In this document: piece after piece, positions 62,426 through 64,000 of the stretch
Layout of the letters: every line of letters starts with the position of its first letter
Position numbering within the stretch: the stretch's first letter is position 1
Source: Silurus meridionalis
Taxonomy: Eukaryota; Chordata; Actinopteri; Siluriformes; Siluridae
Assembly (NCBI RefSeq): GCF_014805685.1
Contig: NC_060890.1
Location: 16,272,000 to 16,335,999, forward strand
Reading direction: 5' to 3'
DNA length: 64,000 bases
Position numbers and translations under genes: made by a program
Notes under the pieces: model-generated
Told to the model about the DNA's origin: nothing
Databases searched by the model: none
Seen by the model: only the letters and a program-made list of their open reading frames with translations

Positions 62426-63110
62426 CTAAGAGGAAAGAATGAAAGAGAGAAATAAAAATGTTAAGTGACATAAAATGTGTAGTTATCTGCAATTAAACCA
62501 TTTGAAAGTTTTTGATATGAGATTCTTTTTCTCTATTCTATTTATATACACCTTATGAATAAGACTGAAGATCTTCTGACATCTTTTGAAATTTAACTTT
62601 GACAATTTGAAGGGTAAACTTTACGTTTTCTACTCCAAGAAAGTTGAAAAATGCATTTTTAAATCTTTTGGGACCAAGTTTGGTTCACTGTCTCAAAATA
62701 TGCAGGGAGGGGCAGACAAAGAGCATGATATAAAGATGAGTGAGAGAAAGGGGAAATAACAGTCTTGTTTCTTTACTAATTAATAGCTTGAGGATTACGT
62801 GCCGCTCTCTTGCCGAAAGACGTGCTGCATCTCAGCTTCAGCTAATCACAACTGTATATCAGGAAAAGTAAAAAAAAAAAAAAAAAAAAAGAAATAGCTG
62901 TGTGCTGCTGAGACTGCATCTAGCCTTGCATTATGTAAACTGCACTGCCCTACAAAACCTTTATTTCTCTGTTCAATTACTGGGTTCTGAGACAAAATAC
63001 TTCTTTCCACAAATGTACATGTTGAGATAAATGCAGATTTTGTCATGCTTCGGTAAGCAAAAGTAGGCTTAAGAAACAGATTCAATCTCATCTGCAATGA
63101 ACCTGCAAGA

Positions 63111-63212
63111 TTTCATCCCAACCAAGCAGTACTCATTTTACTTAATTAATTGGTATAGATCTTAAAATGACTCGAGTTGTATTACGTGTGCTCCTGCTTG
63201 GTTGGGATGAAA
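63111..63212. repeat. small MITE-like element with 19 bp perfect inverted ends
   Basis: TTTCATCCCAACCAAGCAG at 63111-63129 is exactly mirrored at 63194-63212. Inside, ACTCATTTTA faces TAAAATGACTCGAGT, so the whole 102 bp folds on itself. I recall this motif as dispersed in fish genomes. Confidence 0.7.
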
Positions 63213-63414
63213 AGCCATAGCTCCTGTATAATAGCAGCACCCCCTGTGTTTTTTCCATTGGAAAAAAATCCCTGGGCTCAGCATTGGTGTTTTGTCGATC
63301 TATTTCCGTACTGCTGTTAAGACTTACTGACTTTTTGGACAGTTCAGCATGTTTAGAAGATCAAATTGTTGAATAATAGTTGACTAAAATAAAGAGATAT
63401 AAATGTGTTGGTCA

Positions 63415-64000
63415 CAGAGATGACAAAAGTACACACATCCTTCGCCCAAGTAGAAGTACAGATAAAAATACTCTGGTAAAAGTACTGACTACATTTTTTC
63501 ATTCAAGATAAAGTAAAGAAGTTTGGGCTCTGACATTTACCTAAGTAAAAAGTAGCCATTACTACTACCTGTTTTAGTGTCACGCTGGTAAATAAACCTC
63601 ACATCATATTAAAACAATTAAAAATTTTGTTATCTAATTAATGTATCCAGACTGAATATCCACCATATAGAAAACAGGCAAAAAATGATAATGGTCAGGT
63701 GACCAGAAATGTTTCTATTCTCATGTTTGCATCACTGACTCCCTCTGTCTCATCCACGTTAATCCCATACGTGAGATCTTCTGCTGTGCACATTGTTAGC
63801 TTTATAGACTAGCCTAAGTCCGTGGTGTGTGATATTAAGAAGAAATACATTTCACCAAATAGATTGAAATGAAAGTGACATGCCTGGTCTGAAAATGTAA
63901 GAAGTAGAAAGTACAGATATTTGTCTAAAAATGTAATGAGTGAAAGTAAAAAAGTTGCCTGAAAAATAAATAGTAAAGTACTGATACCAGAAAAATCACT
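63415..64000. mobile_element. hAT-like non-autonomous element, truncated by window end
   Basis: It begins CAGAGATGACAAAAGTACAC, followed by AGTAGAAGTACAGATAAAAA, ACTCTGGTAAAAGTACTGAC and further AAGTA-rich blocks. Similar blocks recur at 63895-63985 (GAAGTAGAAAGTACAGATAT, AATAGTAAAGTACTGATACC). This style of degenerate AGTA repeat is typical of fish hAT-type MITEs. The other end lies beyond the window. Confidence 0.55.

Larger units (their letters stand above)
62426..64000 (-). other. cdh18: cdh18 upstream intron (partial), 1575 bp in window
   Basis: Acceptor side of the intron before E1. It holds an A-run at 62870-62890, an inverted repeat pair at 63111-63212 and the start of a hAT-like MITE at 63415. 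62426-62860 and 62891-63110 show nothing recognisable. Confidence 0.82.

Overview
This is vertebrate, almost certainly teleost fish, DNA. The evidence is large AT-rich introns full of microsatellites (TA, CT/GA, CA/TG, ATCT, TATG) and a dense, varied set of Tc1-like, hAT-like, pogo-like, RTE-like and L2-like remnants of the kind common in fish. The mix of short repeats (for example the unit at 27585-27840) loosely suggests an otophysan such as a catfish. That species-level guess is weak.

Only one real gene is visible. A type II classical cadherin runs on the minus strand across the whole window, and I identify it as cdh18 (cadherin-18). Ten coding exons are resolved, all with GT-AG borders and matching phases. 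In transcription order they are: E1 62131-62425 (295 bp), E2 56463-56582 (120), E3 38223-38390 (168), E4 37149-37336 (188), E5 35912-36165 (254), E6 30483-30619 (137), E7 27008-27129 (122), E8 24750-24867 (118), E9 5570-5821 (252) and E10 1-429 (open at the window edge). Together they encode most of EC1, EC2 to EC5, the transmembrane helix, the p120-binding juxtamembrane region and most of the beta-catenin-binding tail. The exon(s) for signal peptide, prodomain and start of EC1 lie beyond position 64000. The last residues and the 3' UTR lie before position 1. Coding sequence is 2083 bp, about 3% of the window.

The rest is intron. I9 (430-5569) holds a pogo-like element and an RTE-like LINE remnant. 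I8 (5822-24749, about 18.9 kb) holds an L2-like LINE flanked by an inverted copy of its own 3' tail, two Tc1 remnants, a palindromic MITE and very long microsatellites at both splice ends. I7 and I6 hold a GGTAACAC-ended MITE and a tRNA-Glu-headed SINE. I5 holds a Tc1 with 3' and 5' inverted repeats and a separate foldback. I3 is largely simple repeat. I2 (38391-56462, about 18.1 kb) holds the best preserved Tc1 (one stop codon in an otherwise open transposase), a Tc1 deletion derivative and a GC-rich minisatellite block. I1 and the partial upstream intron hold microsatellites, a Tc1 fragment and a hAT-like MITE.

I found no independent protein-coding gene, no functional RNA gene and no convincing novel multi-gene system. 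The most unusual signals are structural: complementary (GA)n and (CU)n tracts at the two ends of the same 18.9 kb intron, and two independent TA-centred palindromes with unique arms. Family and repeat names come from recognition of motifs, not from a search.
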